From the NCBI RefSeq assembly GCF_026914185.1, contig NC_070565.1, forward strand, positions 3,410,001-3,474,000: 64,000 bases of DNA. The letters are read 5' to 3'. This DNA is from Puccinia triticina. Taxonomy: Eukaryota; Basidiomycota; Pucciniomycetes; Pucciniales; Pucciniaceae. Positions 8,993 to 20,810 of this stretch are shown here, piece after piece (the first letter of the stretch is position 1; each line of letters starts with the position of its first letter). Below the pieces are notes generated by a model. The model saw only the letters and a program-made list of their open reading frames with translations. It was not told the origin of the DNA and searched no databases. The position numbers and the translations under genes were made by a program.

Positions 8993-11371
8993 ATGACTTC
9001 GAAACCGAAATCGAGTGGCAAAAGCCGATCGTCAACATCCGCAGGACCAGTCAAACAGCATGTCAAAGGTAAGCAAACTGATCATCTTTGGAAAACTCAA
9101 ACAAGGAAAACGAAGCTGACCCTTGGTATTCCCAACAGGTGAAAACTTTTATCGAGATGCAAAGAAGGCCAAGATGGTCAAGCTGCTATCGAAGGATGGT
9201 GGGAAGGCGATTCGAGATAGGGACGGAAAGATCATCAAGGCGGCCGCCTTCCAGTCCTCAGATGCCCCGAATGGTCGGATCCAACCTGACCGAAGATGGT
9301 TTGGAAACACCCGAGTAATCTCTCAAAAAGCACTAGACCACTTCCGCACATCTCTCGCTGAGAAGCAGGCCGACCCATACTCGGTTATCCTCAAACAGAA
9401 CAAACTTCCCATGAGTTTACTCCAATCTGATGTCGAGAAAGCTGCACAAGGCGGTAAAGGAATGAAAGTCGACCTAGTCACCGCTGAACCGTTCGAACAA
9501 ACGTTTGGCCCCAAACAACGTCGGAAACGCCCTAGACTCAGTACCGCCGGAACGTTTGAGGAGCTAGTCACAGAAGCAGAGGATCTGAATGCCAACAAGA
9601 AATCAAAATCATTAGGCGGCGAAAAACTACCTCCGGTTGATGGTCTGGGAAAGTTCATCAAAGGTGGAGAGGAGCAAATGGAGGAAGCGGACTCCCAAGA
9701 AGATGAAGAACAACACAACGTCGCTGTCGATTACATCCTCAGTGCTGGCACTTCAAAGCGGATTTGGTCTGAACTTTATAAAGTTATTGACTCGTCAGAT
9801 GTCATCCTTCACGTTCTTGATGCTCGTGACCCCCTCGGAACCCGTTGCCTCAGCGTGGAGAATTACTTGCAGAAGGAGAAACGCGGTAAGAAGATGGTTT
9901 GGATCCTGAATAAAGTCGATCTTGTGCCTGGATGGGTAGCCGTACGTATTTTTCACATCTACCTTATGACCTTTTTGTCGGTTCAAGTTCTCTTAAACCA
10001 CAGCTGATTCGTACCCTCCATATCAGTCGCGATGGGTGAAATATCTGTCCAAATTTCATCCCACCGTTGCATTTCATGCGTCTATCAACAACTCGTTCGG
10101 CAAGGGATCATTAATTCAACTTCTCCGACAGTTCTCTTCGTTATTTTCAGATCGAAAACAAATCTCAGTAGGCTTTATTGGCTACCCAAACGTCGGAAAA
10201 TCGTCTATCATCAACACCCTGAAGAAGAAGAAAGTCTGTAACGTTGCCCCGATTCCAGGGGAGACCAAAGTATGGCAATACATTACCTTGATGCGTCGGA
10301 TTTATCTCATCGATTGTCCGGGGATCGTCCCGCCCTCAGCCAAAGACAGTGAAGCTGCCAAGGTGCTGAAAGGAGTCGTCAGAGTCGAACATCTTTCATG
10401 CCCCGCCGACCATATCCCTCCGCTTCTAGAACGCATCCGTCCTGAATACTTGATCCGTACGTACGGGATTCAAGAGTGGCAAGATTCCGAAGATTTCTTG
10501 ACTCAAATTGCCCGGAAGTCTGGCAAACTACTAAAAGGTGGCGAACCTGACCTGCGAATCGTTGCTACCTGTGTTCTCAACGACTGGATCCGGGGTAAAA
10601 TACCCTACTTCGTATCCCCACCCGCTCAAACTGCGGGCTTCAAGACTCCAAATTCTACCGAAGAGAAGGATGAATCTCAACCAATTGCCGATGAGGTCAA
10701 TAGCAAGGACACTGACGACAAAATTGATGAGCAAGCAGACGAGGTGTGCTACGATGAATTGATCAAAGCGCAATCTGCTCAATCTACCAAATCTTCCGGT
10801 CCCGACGAAAACGCCCTAGCTGACGACCTCGATGATGATGACGACGATGACGAAGTGGATGAAGATCTTGATATCGCGCTTGATGATGATGAAGACGATG
10901 AAGAGGAAGATGAGGACCTTGATATCGTCTTGGAAGAAACAGAGCCAATACGTCAAGCTGGACAAACAAAAAAAGCTTCTAGAGTTTCCGAGAAAAGAAA
11001 AGGTTCGTAACATCTTCTTTTACCTAGCAATAAGCGCCCAGCTTTATTTTGCTGATTATCCGTCCTACTTTTCTGTTCTCCCGACCGATTACTGTGCAAC
11101 GTAACAGGAAACCAAGGAGACGCGGATCCTGATTCGGTCGATCGTAGAGGCAGAAAACCTAAGGAACCTCGAATGACAACCAATAAGAAAAAATCTGAGA
11201 ATTTCTTCACTAATGCCAAGTTGCGTCGTTTTTAGGTTCTCTTCGAGAAAATGTTCCTTTTCTCAGATCACTGACTATGTCGATGTTTTTTTGACTGCTC
11301 GTTGCACTTCTAGTGTCAAAAATAAAAACCGGAATCGGAAAGTTCCCAAAGTTAACAAGAAGACTAAATGA
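8993..11371 (+). CDS. NOG2: Nucleolar GTP-binding protein 2 (NOG2/NUG2/GNL2), five exons
   Basis: Exons are 8993-9068, 9139-9941, 10027-11002, 11108-11219 and 11314-11371. All introns are GT..AG and 70-105 bp long, and the phases join into about 674 residues. NOG2 is an essential circularly permuted GTPase that rides on late nuclear pre-60S particles. The NGP1NT region is N-terminal ([36 protein letters not shown]). G motifs come in the permuted order: DARDP, NKVD (G4, near residue 283), GYPNVGKSS (G1, near 345) and DCPG (G3, near 389). An Asp/Glu-rich stretch of about 45 residues precedes the conserved basic tail ([20 protein letters not shown]). The last two introns were placed so that this tail continues as [13 protein letters not shown]. 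It looks intact. A LINE sits about 115 bp upstream and may affect its promoter. Confidence 0.95.
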
Positions 11372-12060
11372 ATCAATCCATCAGACGATTGGGATTTACT
11401 AAGTTTCAAGCATCGCTAGAGTTCAGGGCAGCTTGGCCGCTCCACTCATGGGTTTTCAATTTCCACATTCAATCCAATCAGAAAGTCTATGCTTATCATA
11501 TGTCCCCACTGCTTATCATCCGCAAATCCCTTGTCATTATCCAAATCTAGCAAAATTAGATGCACAAAGGACATCTTTTGTCATACACTGCTTATAGATA
11601 CGGCCCTATGTTTCACTTGAAATTGCTTTGAATCATGCAAAAAACACACAATTTAGTTGTGGAATGCTGAGAACGTTTGCAGAAAAAAACAAAAATTGAA
11701 TTTGCAGAGAACCAAAGACGTAATGCAGCAGTGATGGTGAAAACAAAGGTTGTATTGTTTGCAACCTCCCGGGATCCCGGGTAACGTCGATTGTCCTCTG
11801 CTTCATACATAATCCTACACAACATGATGGTTAAAGAGCCCACTTCACTTGTCGCTGGCGATCCCACCCACACACATGAGAGCATTCCTTCAGCTTTGAT
11901 CAAGGCAGAAACAATGTCAAGCACTTTCAAAGACCGCCGAAGGGTTGCAAATCACATAAAATCCAAGAGAACCCATTGCGATCTCACTGCTGCACTTATC
12001 AAGTATCAGTGGGAGCAAAGGGGAACCCCTAACAAATCAACCTGATTGCCCCTTCAACAT
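11372..12060 (+). pseudogene. NOG2 3' flank with a remnant of a PIF/Harbinger-type DDE transposase C-terminus
   Basis: A short frame at 11791-12045 reads SASYIILHNMMVKE and later HCDLTAALIKYQWEQRG. This resembles the end of Harbinger/ALP1-like transposases (ILHNMIVEDE, then a conserved HxxLxxxLIxxxW). Everything upstream of it is too degraded to read. The remainder of the stretch shows no gene. The identification rests on these two motifs only. Confidence 0.4.
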
Positions 12061-12110
12061 GTATTGCTGTGAATTTTTCTTTTTCAGACTAGATTGTAGG
12101 GAGTTGAAAA

Positions 12111-12211
12111 ATCGACTCCCAAAAGTTGTTTACGTCGCGCGGACCGTCTCGGGACGTCCCCCCTGGGTCCTCGGGACCTCGCGCGGCCCCAAAAGCATTT
12201 TGGGAGTTGAT
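12111..12211. mobile_element. 101-bp MITE-like repeat, copy 1
   Basis: The ends are ATCGACTCCCAAAA and TTTTGGGAGTTGAT, an inverted repeat with one mismatch. Copy 2 lies at 12720-12820, and the similarity continues about 80 bp past the right end of both copies, so a larger segment was duplicated. Confidence 0.65.
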
Positions 12212-12357
12212 TAATTAATTCCCCTCTCAAGGATGGGAGTCAATACATTAATTTAACAAAAAATGACGAAATATACAAAAAATTTTATATCTTGTCATTG
12301 TTGTACCCAAACACCCTAAAACTTTTGCAGCAATCTAAATACACTCTTTAGAGAATA

Positions 12358-12590
12358 TTGTGAGCTTCACGGCATTAGTACTCCTCAGGGAGACCCTGGG
12401 TAGCCGGGGGGCTAATTTGGCGGATTTTCTATTAAGGCAATCCACCAAATCCTTGGCTATAGTGGTCCAAATTCCCCCAGATTTTTTCTGCCACATTAAT
12501 TCACTCTCTAGAACATATGTTAGGCTTAATGGCACTAGAACTCCTCATGGAGACCCTGTGTAGCCGGGGGGCTAATTTGGCGGCCCATCT
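12358..12590. repeat. Diverged direct duplication of about 70 bp
   Basis: 12358-12425 and 12516-12583 share ...CTCCTCAGGGAGACCCTG and AGCCGGGGGGCTAATTTGGC segments in the same orientation. They lie between the two 101-bp MITE-like copies and are probably part of the same duplicated unit. No coding signal was seen. Confidence 0.55.
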
Positions 12591-12719
12591 GGGGACTCCA
12601 TGTTTTGGGAGTACAAAATCAAGGAACTCCAACTTTTTTGGAGTGCTGGCCCCCCAAAGCCAAAAATGTGGAGTGCACAAAGTAAAAGTTTGGAGTGCAT
12701 TTAGGCTGACCCTTAATAA

Positions 12720-12820
12720 ATCAACTCCCAAAAGTTGTTTACGTTGCGCGGACCATCTCAGGAAGTCCCCCCTGGGTCCTCGGGACCTCACGCGGCCCCA
12801 AAAGCATTTTGGGAGTTGAT
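12720..12820. mobile_element. 101-bp MITE-like repeat, copy 2
   Basis: The terminal inverted repeats are a perfect 14 bp (ATCAACTCCCAAAA). The GC-rich centre (GGGTCCTCGGGACCTC) matches copy 1 at 12111-12211, as does the right flank up to about 12900. Confidence 0.68.
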
Positions 12821-12902
12821 TAATTAATTCCCCTCTTGAGGATGGGAGTCAATACATTAATTTAACCAAAAATGACAGAATATACAAAAAAAATTATATC
12901 TT

Positions 12903-14045
12903 GTGACTGTGACCAGTCAGACCGGTCATTGAGGGTAATAACACCTCTCAATGACCGGTCATCACCGGTCATTGGGGTGAGTCACATCTCTTGATGACCG
13001 GTCAGACCGGTCATCAAGGGGAATAACACCTCCTCTGGATGACCGATGTGTACTGGTCATTGAGGGGAGGTGCTACTCTTGATGACCGGTTGGTCTGACC
13101 GGTCATCAAGAGGAGGTTCTACTCCCCTTGCCAAGGGGAGTAGCACATACTCATCAAGAGGAGATGTTACTCCCCTCGATGACCGGCACAGACCGGTCAT
13201 CAAGAGATGTGACTCACCTCAATGACCGGTGATGACCAGTCATCAAGAGGTGTTATTACCCTCAATGACCGGTCTGACCGGCCATTGAGAGATGTGACTC
13301 ACCTTGATGACCAGTGATGACCGGTAATTGAGAGGTGTGAGTCCCCTTGATGACCGGTCTGACCAATCATCAAGAGCTGTGAGTCCTCTTGATGACCAGT
13401 AAAGACCTGTCACCAAGGGAAGTAGCACCTCCTCTCAATGACCGGTCATCCAGAGGAGTTGTTATTCCCCTTGATGACCGGTCTGACCGGTCTGACCTGT
13501 CATTGAGAGATGTGACTCACCTCAATGACCGGTGATGACCGGTCTGACTGGTCTGACCTGTCATCAAGAGATGTGACTTACCTCGATGACCGGTGATGAC
13601 CAGTCATCAAGAAGTGTTATTACCCTTGCTGACCGGTCTTAGCAATCATCAAGAGGTGTGAGCCCTCTCAATGACCGGTGATGACCGGTCATCAAGAGGA
13701 GGTGTTATTACCCTTGATGACCAGTGTGACCAATCATCAAGGTGTGAGTCCCCTTGATGACCGGTCTGTGCCGGTCATTGGGAGGTGTGACGGGTCCGCG
13801 CCGGTCATTGAGAGATGTGAGTCCCCTTGGTGACCGGCACAGACCAGTCATTGAGAGGAGATGTTACTTGCCTTGATGACCCGCACAGACTGGTCATTGA
13901 GAGGTGTGATTTGCAATGACTTGCGGTCCGGCACAGACCGGTCATTGAGAGGTGTGATTCCCCTCAATGACCGGCGGTCCGGCACAGGCCGGTCATTGAG
14001 AGGAGATGATAATTTGCTCAATGCTGGTCTGTACCAGTCATGGAG
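12903..14045. repeat. Array of alternating GACCGGTCATCAAG words
   Basis: Dozens of copies of GATGACCGGT and ACCGGTCATCAAG-type words face one another, with spacers such as AGGAGGTGTTATTACCC and GTGTGACTCACC. Many spacers are shared, but their order varies. The same word family builds the arms of the foldback element at 50568-53501, so this array is probably one arm of a related element that lost its partner. Confidence 0.9.
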
Positions 14046-14094
14046 ATAAGGAGGTGACAGCTGGCATTGAGTGGGGTGTGTTTGTACATAGCCC

Positions 14095-14405
14095 GGTTGA
14101 ATTTGTGTGCACTCCAGCTCTGGCTGGAGTGAAAAGTACTGCACTCCCCTTTTGAGGAGGAGAAATATCAGGAATGGAGTGCTGGGGGAATGCACTCCAA
14201 TCTGATGGAGTGAGACTCATGGGCACTCATTACATTTCCTGGCCACTGGAGTTCTTTGTGGTGCACTCCAAAGAGTCTTGAGTCCCGGGTTCTGCACTCC
14301 AATTGAGTTGGAGTACTCTAGTCTGTACTCCAACAATCATTGGAGTGCACACTCAATACACTCACTTTTGGAGTGCTTTTGGGATTTTTTGGAGTGCATT
14401 TAGGC
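14095..14405. repeat. Array of GGAGTGCACTCC-type palindromic words
   Basis: Repeated TGGAGTG and CACTCCA half-words alternate in orientation at 10-40 bp spacing. They follow the GACCGGTC array directly and lead into the foldback element at 14466. No gene is present. Confidence 0.75.
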
Positions 14406-14465
14406 TGACCCTTTATCAATTCTTGGTAGTCAATTTTTCAACCCCCAGATTATATTTTTGGACTT

Positions 14466-15179
14466 ACTTTGCGCACTGCAAAAAGCTCTTTGCGCACTGT
14501 GCAGTGCGCAAAGTTTGCAAACTCTTTGCACACTGCGCGTGAACGCGTGAATGACACAAATTTTTCAATTTTTTTTGACCAATAAATAGAAAAGCTTCTT
14601 ATTGTCCTCTGTGAATTTCTTTGGAGTTTTTTGAAGCTTCCTTGTATTCGTAAAAATTCCACCAATAGATAAAACAAGTACAGTCATTTGGGGACCTGCA
14701 ATCCATATTCCCACAGGCCAAAAAATCCAAAAATTTAAGTGAATCATGTTAAATATGTATTTAAAAGTTTTAGAACTTTTTGGCCACTTGACACAAGGAA
14801 AAGGCTTTCAAAAATCAGTATCTTTTTCTCAAAATATGCCAAAATGCACCAGTAAGTGGTGAAATTTCCTAATTTTTGAAAGCCTTAATGTTCTTGCACA
14901 AAGTGGCCAAAAAGTTCTAAAATGTTCAAATAAATATCTATCATGATTCACCAAATTATTTGGATTTTTTGGCCTGAGGGAATATGGATTCCAGGTCCCC
15001 AAACGACTGTACTTGGGTTTTTATTGATGGGATTTTTGAGCATGAAGGAAGCTTCAAAAAACTCCAAATAAATTCACAGAGGAAAATAATAAGCTTGTCT
15101 ATTGATTGGTCAAAGAAATTGAAAAATTGGCGGCCTTCACGCGCAGTGCGTGAAGAGTTTGCAAACTTCGCACACTGCA
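14466..15179. mobile_element. Foldback element of about 0.7 kb with long inverted arms
   Basis: Most of this segment is one large inverted repeat centred near 14838. The left arm (14520-14800) reappears inverted at about 14870-15170, including GGGGACCTGCAATCCATATT / AATATGGATTCCAGGTCCCC and AAGCTTCAAAAAACTCCAAA. The outer ends carry GCGCACTGTGCAGTGCGC words. hAT-1 appears to start inside the right outer end. It is non-coding. Confidence 0.8.
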
Positions 15180-15809
15180 CAGTAGAGACTGCCCGTGGGC
15201 AACCATTTGGCAGTACCCGCCCACGGGTGCCGTGTGCGGGTCCGCGTATTACAATTTTGGGGAAATTGCTGTGGGTACCCGTGTCCACGCAGGTACCTGC
15301 CACAAAAGGTCATCCCCCCAATTTCTCCCGGAGGGCCCTGCCACCGGCTCAAGTCCTCCAACTGGGTAGTCAACAAGCCTACAGAAGCCACCTCCGACTT
15401 CCATATCACCAACAAACCCACACTCTGAGTCGGGATCCCACTGATAATGAGAAAATTGGTAAGTTTTCTTTAAACTAATTCATCTCAATTGCTTACCTAT
15501 CTGACAAATTTTCTGAAAGTTTGAGCTCAGAAAATTGCCGCCAACGCAGTCAGCGCAGACTATTCCAGCTATGAAAAGCCAGAACTCTCATTGCAACTTG
15601 ACAAAAAAGGACGTTGTATGATCACATATCCCTGCAAGATGTTAGCCAAGATCATCATTCCTTCCTTTTTTCATTCACCATTTTTTTTTTCACTGACATT
15701 GATTCTCAAATCAGCTGTAGCATGAAGATACACAGGCCAACTCACAATTCTTCATGCAGTAAATTGTTGAAACATGCTGTGGCATGTCTCAAAAAACAGT
15801 GTGAATTGA

Positions 15810-16651
15810 TGTCAGCCTTAGAGTCAGCACAGCTGACCTAAAGTCTGCCTTTTCTACTTTTTACATATGAATTACTTCATATCTTTTTCACCTTAAGAGA
15901 TATCCTTGTTTTGTCTTCATATTCTGTTTCCTCATGCAATTTTAACCCTAGTTACAACTTGCCAATTCTTTGTAACTATACTCCCTCCCTGAGTTCTTGA
16001 GTTGTGGCGCGCATGCGCAGTTGTGACGTGTCAGCGCTACCAGGCGCGCCAAACCACATGTACATATGTAATTACATAAGCAAACTGTGAAAATTTTCGA
16101 TGTCAGGATCCCCCTTGCCTGAGGAGGATTTACAGAATTCAGCACACCAGAACCACACCCCAGATAACCCAGGATCACCACCAAAGAGATTACCACACTC
16201 CCAGTATACCTACTGTCACAGGCGCCTAGGATATTGACAGTAAGTAAACTCTTTCACTGAACCTTGCTTAAACAGAGTGAAACTATGTTGCTCTTGATTG
16301 TTTCTTCTTTTCTTTAACTCTTTCAATCATCAAAGATCAAATGGTTGTCTCTGATTAAGACCCATAAAATCAGAGCAGAGTAGTAACCCTACTTCTGAAT
16401 CCCACCAATGTTTCCTTGTTGTGAGTGGAGGCTGTTGCAATCTTTTTTGGCCTGGCACAGCTGGCATCCAACTTTTCCGGGTTGAGAATAGCCCAGATCA
16501 ATTAATAAAGACTTAAAGTCTAGGCCTGATCTTCTCTTTCTCTCTCTTTCTGTTCCTCTCTCTCAGTTTGTATTCCTTTATCCCAAGAAATCCAAACCAT
16601 TCTCCCCTCTTTTCTTGTGTCCTGCTGTCACATAAGAGACACAGGCTCACA
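15810..16651 (+). mobile_element. Solo LTR, family S, copy 1 (842 bp)
   Basis: It begins TGTCAGCCTTAGAGTCAGC and ends GAGACACAGGCTCACA (TG..CA). Flanks are ATTGA (15805-15809) and ATCGA (16652-16656), a 5-bp duplication differing by one C/T. No internal retroelement genes remain. It interrupts the hAT-1 transposase. Other copies lie at 25109-26474 and 33826-34666. Confidence 0.88.
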
Positions 16652-17639
16652 ATCGACCAGCCAACAAAATCTGGCCAGTCTTGGAATTAGTGGCACAGGC
16701 AATATTGACCCATAAGAGGTGAAAAACATTATCTTTATCTCTATGAATTGCGCTGGCTGTGGAATTTCAATTCAACTCTATATGTATTATCCAGGTACAG
16801 CAACTCTGCGCGATTTGGTGTGCTGAGGCAGCGCGACCCTTTTCAGCCTTGCTAGACAAGTCACACAAGGCTATTCTCCATCCCACGGTTGTTAAACACA
16901 TGCCTCCGGAAAAGGTAGTTTCAGCATCCATTCATATGCTCTATACTGTGGTTCAAGACAATTACCAACAGATTTTAAAGGTGGAGAATTTTCTCTTGAC
17001 TTCATTTCCAATATTTTACGCTCTCACGCTGACTGAATATCAACAATCTTTAATGTTTTGAATCTTCAGAATCATGTAGGTGCCATGTACCTTGGGGCCA
17101 ATGCCTGGCAGTCCCCCAATGGACACAATATCCTTGGGATAGTTATTTACCGATTAGTCAAGAAGAATAGTGCAAAATTTGATCTGGAGGCGATGCCTCT
17201 TGATTTAGTTTGGCTAGCAAAGAGTCACACAGGCAATTATCTTGCCAAAACAATGCGTGCACTGGTGGAAAAGTTTGATATTCAAAATCAAGTAGGTTGA
17301 AATATCACAATGTTGATCTCGCTACAAACTTTACAAGCTGAAATCTTCTGTTGATCAGATTTGTGGCATTGTCACAGACAATGCCTCAAACAACTTTTTG
17401 ATGGTCGCCAAAATAAAGAAGTTTAAATGGCCTTGATTTAAAGTTGATTCACAGTGGATCAGGTGTTTTGCACATATCCTGAATTTGATTTTCCGCTGAA
17501 TTTTGAAAAACTTCAACAAAAATGAAACAAACCACAAGCTGGCTTCCAATTTGGAATTGGAAGAAGGTTCAGAAGATGAAGATGCTGATGTACAGATCCG
17601 TAGGCAAGTTGTACAAATATTTAATATAAACTAGAGTAC

Positions 17640-17990
17640 AATGCGGCTCCGCCGCTGCAGGCGCTCGCGCGCTGCATTGTTCAACAGCATGACCACAACC
17701 AGCCTGCCACTTTGCGCAACACATTGTGTGATCAGTTAAAGCCTTATGCCTGTAGCTCAAGGCACACTCTCCGGCCCAGTGCCAGGCGCCACAGGAACTG
17801 CAAAGCCCATAGCCCAATTTTATGAGGAAGACTAACAAAATCAAAGCCAAGGACTTTCTTCTTGCAGTTTCTTGAAGGGTTATCAACAACCTTTTTTTTT
17901 TTAAGTGCAGATTTGATTTGACATTGCGCACTGAAGCAACAACCTTTTGACTCTGTTTGCTTAAATATGTTTCCATTTGGCAACAGCTTT
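17640..17990 (-). pseudogene. Degraded Helitron Rep/helicase N-terminal zinc-finger segment
   Basis: One frame reads FDFVSLPHKIG. After a frame change it continues CSSCGAWHWAGEC, then TDHTMCC. Helitron proteins carry a conserved N-terminal motif of the form SLPYKIG, then CxxCGALHWxxER, then CC. The order and spacing fit. The piece ends near the Helitron's 3' hairpin and lacks the Rep and helicase domains, so it is a relic. The match is by eye and short, so a general zinc knuckle remains possible. Confidence 0.5.
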
Positions 17991-18069
17991 AATTTTGGCT
18001 TGTTCCTATCAATGCTTTTTGGTTTGTGGACAGTAGCAACAGTTGAGTGTGCCATCTATTTTGAGAACG

Positions 18070-18715
18070 ACTGTACTCCAGCTTATGGTGTATTTAGGTG
18101 TTTATCAAGGTGCTTGAGGCTGACACCACTTGCTCAGCCTTGGTCTGTGAAGACCCTCAACTTTCAAGGAAGCAATCTTACCCCAAAGAGGAGAAAGACC
18201 CAAAACTTCTACCATCACCATCCACCCACAAAATCAACCCTCTTCAAGAGACCAAATAGCCAAGTAAAAGCTTTTTCTTATAAAACAAAAAATTGTATCA
18301 TATTTGGACAAACTGCCACAAAAGCCTTATTTGCAGGCAAATATGCAGATTGTATCAGCAGGTTTGTGACAGTTTCTGCCCAGATATTATACGGTGTAAG
18401 TTGCTCAAAAGGTCAAGTTGCTGGAAATTGAATAGGGTATACCAACCTGCTTGAGCTGGAGATACCAATCACCAGTGATGACTGTTTGTGCCAAGAAATC
18501 CACTCGTTTTCTCATCAAATTCCCTCAAATTTGTCCTTCTTTTCCTTTAAGGCGCGCTCAGAGAGATTTCATCAGTTGACCAGACTTATGAACAGCTTGC
18601 AGCTATCCTGCAAGATTGTTAACCATGTAAGTTGCAATGTGCCACTGGAAGGAGGGGAAGATTGCAGGATTCAGGACGGACTTGGATGAGCAAATTTTGA
18701 GAGGTGAAAAATAAA
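18070..18715. other. Helitron C interior without recognisable gene
   Basis: Two short frames on the plus strand (17967-18431 and 18486-18689) have no recognisable motif. No repeats or RNA signals were seen. It may be captured non-coding DNA. Confidence 0.4.
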
Positions 18716-18719
18716 ACAC

Positions 18720-19030
18720 AACATTATGGCTTTGAACTGACCTAAAGAGCGTTTCAAACTCTATGATGAAATGGGCAGGAGCCCCTTTGCTCTCAAATTT
18801 GAGGACAGCTTGTTGGCCTTGATGACCTCGGCAAGCTTGTAAGTCAGATCATATTCTCCACGAGTTGCCCCACTGTAAATACCAATACTTGGCCTGACAG
18901 GTCGAGGCGGGATAGGGAGAGCGGTAAGGATCATGCACTTGGGTCGAGCTTCTGTTGCATGCAAGCCAAGGATCTGCAGATCCTCATCTGATATCTTCCA
19001 GAGGATTTACTGAGCCTTTTCGGCGGTTAA
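18720..19030 (-). pseudogene. RPB1: Captured fragment of RPB1 (RNA polymerase II largest subunit)
   Basis: On the minus strand the frame reads [15 protein letters not shown], then [40 protein letters not shown] and, after a frame change, [15 protein letters not shown]. These are consecutive, highly conserved segments of the RPB1 N-terminal half (in host genes ARPxWMILTVLPVPPPPVRPSI, RGEDDLTYKLxxIIKAN, EGAPAHxIxEFExLLQ). At least one indel and several substitutions break it. It lies inside Helitron C, far from any other polymerase sequence, so Helitron capture is the simple explanation. It encodes about 95 residues of a protein normally near 1,700-1,800. Confidence 0.88.
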
Positions 19031-19151
19031 TGGCTGCCGTTCTGTGCCAGCTAGAGTCCCGACGCCTTCTTCCTATGGCAACAAAAAAAGATAAGATATT
19101 AATAATAACAATATGTGTTTCAGGAAGGAAGGAGATGGAGGAAAAGGGAGG

Positions 19152-19773
19152 CTATGAAGGATGATGGGGTATGGTTGGACATGACAACGGCAATGACGAA
19201 AACAGGTTGGCGGGGTTCGGAGGGACAGATTGATGGTTGGCGAGAGGAAAGCTCAGCGAAGCTTCAGACTGAGACGCCAAGTCAGCAGGTCGGACGCGGG
19301 GGACGGGGAGGAGGAGTAGGGCCGGGGAAAGCGGAAGGAAGGAGTGGCGCGACAGCAGAGGGGGGCCAGCCCGGGTGGGGTGCCGGGGCGGAAGGGAGGT
19401 CAGGGTGGAGGAAGGGGTTGGTAGAGCGGGACTTGGGGTGGTCTCTTCCGGCAGCGGCAGTGGGGAAGGAAATGCGGGGCGCGCTGGAGAGGGACAAGGC
19501 ATGGAGGGGAGGGGCGGGCACGGGTCTCGAGAGCGGTCTTGCGGCGATCGCCAACGTGAAGGCCTGGTCAAGGGTATTCACACTAATAAAGCTTTGCGGG
19601 TTGGCGCTGGAGTAGGCGACGGCGCCGGCGGAGACCGTGTTGAACTTGGCCTCCTCCTTGGCGGCCTTCCGATTGTGGTCCTCTTCCTTGTCAAGACTGA
19701 CAACCATGGCCTCCATGGTCATGAGCTCTTCGAGGTTGACGCCGTAGTGGCTTGTCGTCTGCTGCCACTTCAT
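19152..19773 (-). other. Unidentified Pro/Ala-rich frame in Helitron C
   Basis: Minus-strand frame of 163 residues (19773-19282). It begins MKWQQTTSHYGVNLEELMTM, has a charged helix (SLDKEEDHNRKAAKEEAKFN) and then a Pro/Ser-rich region. The codon-like quality of the first 60 residues suggests a real captured exon, but I do not recognise the protein. Overlapping plus-strand frames are Gly/Arg-rich mirror images of it and are probably not coding. Confidence 0.35.
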
Positions 19774-20210
19774 CTCAATGGTGTTGGAGAAGATGGAGTG
19801 GGTGAGAGGCGTATGAGGAGGAGAAATTGGTAAGCAAGCTGTTGGTGAAGCGCTGGCTGATAGAGCCCGAGGAGTGTTGCTTGGAGGCAGCGGGTTGGAG
19901 AGATTCCTGGCGCTAGATCTGCTGGATCTGTTTGATGGCTTTACTGGTCAAAATTGCCGGGGTGGGGAGGGTTGACAACAGCGTGCTGGACTGTTCCTGG
20001 AGATTGCAGGCGGAAAAGATGAAGCCAAATATACATACATGTCAGTCAAAAGGGTCCCGACACCCGCTCGGTAGGGTGGGAAGGGCTTTTTGGGTGACAA
20101 CGGTGATGAATGCGGCAATGTATGTAGAAAATGAGTTGAATGCGGTGAGTCTTGGAATATTGAGGTGGGGACAACTTGTCTGATGCATAGTTATCGTTAC
20201 AGAAGCGGTG

Positions 20211-20665
20211 GTTGTACTAAGTTTCAGGGAGGGGGAAGCAAATCAAATACTTGTGTAAATAGAGCGCTTCGTTGGTCGTTGTGTGTCCCTCACAGATCAA
20301 ATTCCCCTCTTGCAGTTGTAGAGGCTGGGTTTGATCCATCCTTTTTCTCCTCCGTCCTGTGCACTTGCAAGGACTTGAGGGGTGGAAGTCTTTCTTTTCA
20401 CACCTGTTGCAGTTGCGCAGGCTGAGTAACCCCCCTCCGCCAATTGCACTTGCATTAGGCCCGAGTGGTTTAAGTTTTTTTGGGCTCCCTGCAATGTTTT
20501 GACAGGTTGAGCGGACAATCCTCAGAAAAAAAGTCACATGTAAACCCTCCCCTGCTGCAGTTGCGCAGGCTGAGATTTTTTTTTTTCATTTTTTTTGCCT
20601 TGCGACATCCTATTCGCCCCCCTCTAACCCCTTGCAATTGCAACAGGCGAGGAGGTTAAATCCGG
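20211..20665. repeat. Dispersed TTGCAGTTGCGCAGGCTGA words in Helitron C
   Basis: Four to five variants of CCTCTTGCAGTTG(C/T)GCAGGCTG occur at 80-130 bp intervals. A related word with a CTGCAAGTGCAACAGCAGAG core occurs in Helitron B (near 32085) and Helitron A (near 57275), so this is a family-specific subterminal repeat. Confidence 0.55.
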
Positions 20666-20810
20666 TCCCTTTTCATTTGTGCTTCATGAATTGGGGGACC
20701 AGTCCAAGTGCATTTATGTTGGGGGACTTGAAATTAAATTTTCACGGCAGCAAAGTCAAACATACTTCTGCCTGAAAATATAGATGGGGGAAAACTTTGA
20801 AGTTGGCAGT

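Noticed and set aside
12903..14045. Regular repeats that could suggest a CRISPR-like array
   Set aside because: Eukaryotic context, irregular spacing, both orientations present, no unique spacers and no cas genes. It matches the arms of a foldback element instead.
19115..19833. Long plus-strand Gly/Arg-rich frames in Helitron C
   Set aside because: They mirror a Pro/Ala-rich minus-strand frame in GC-rich DNA, and no motif supports coding on the plus strand.
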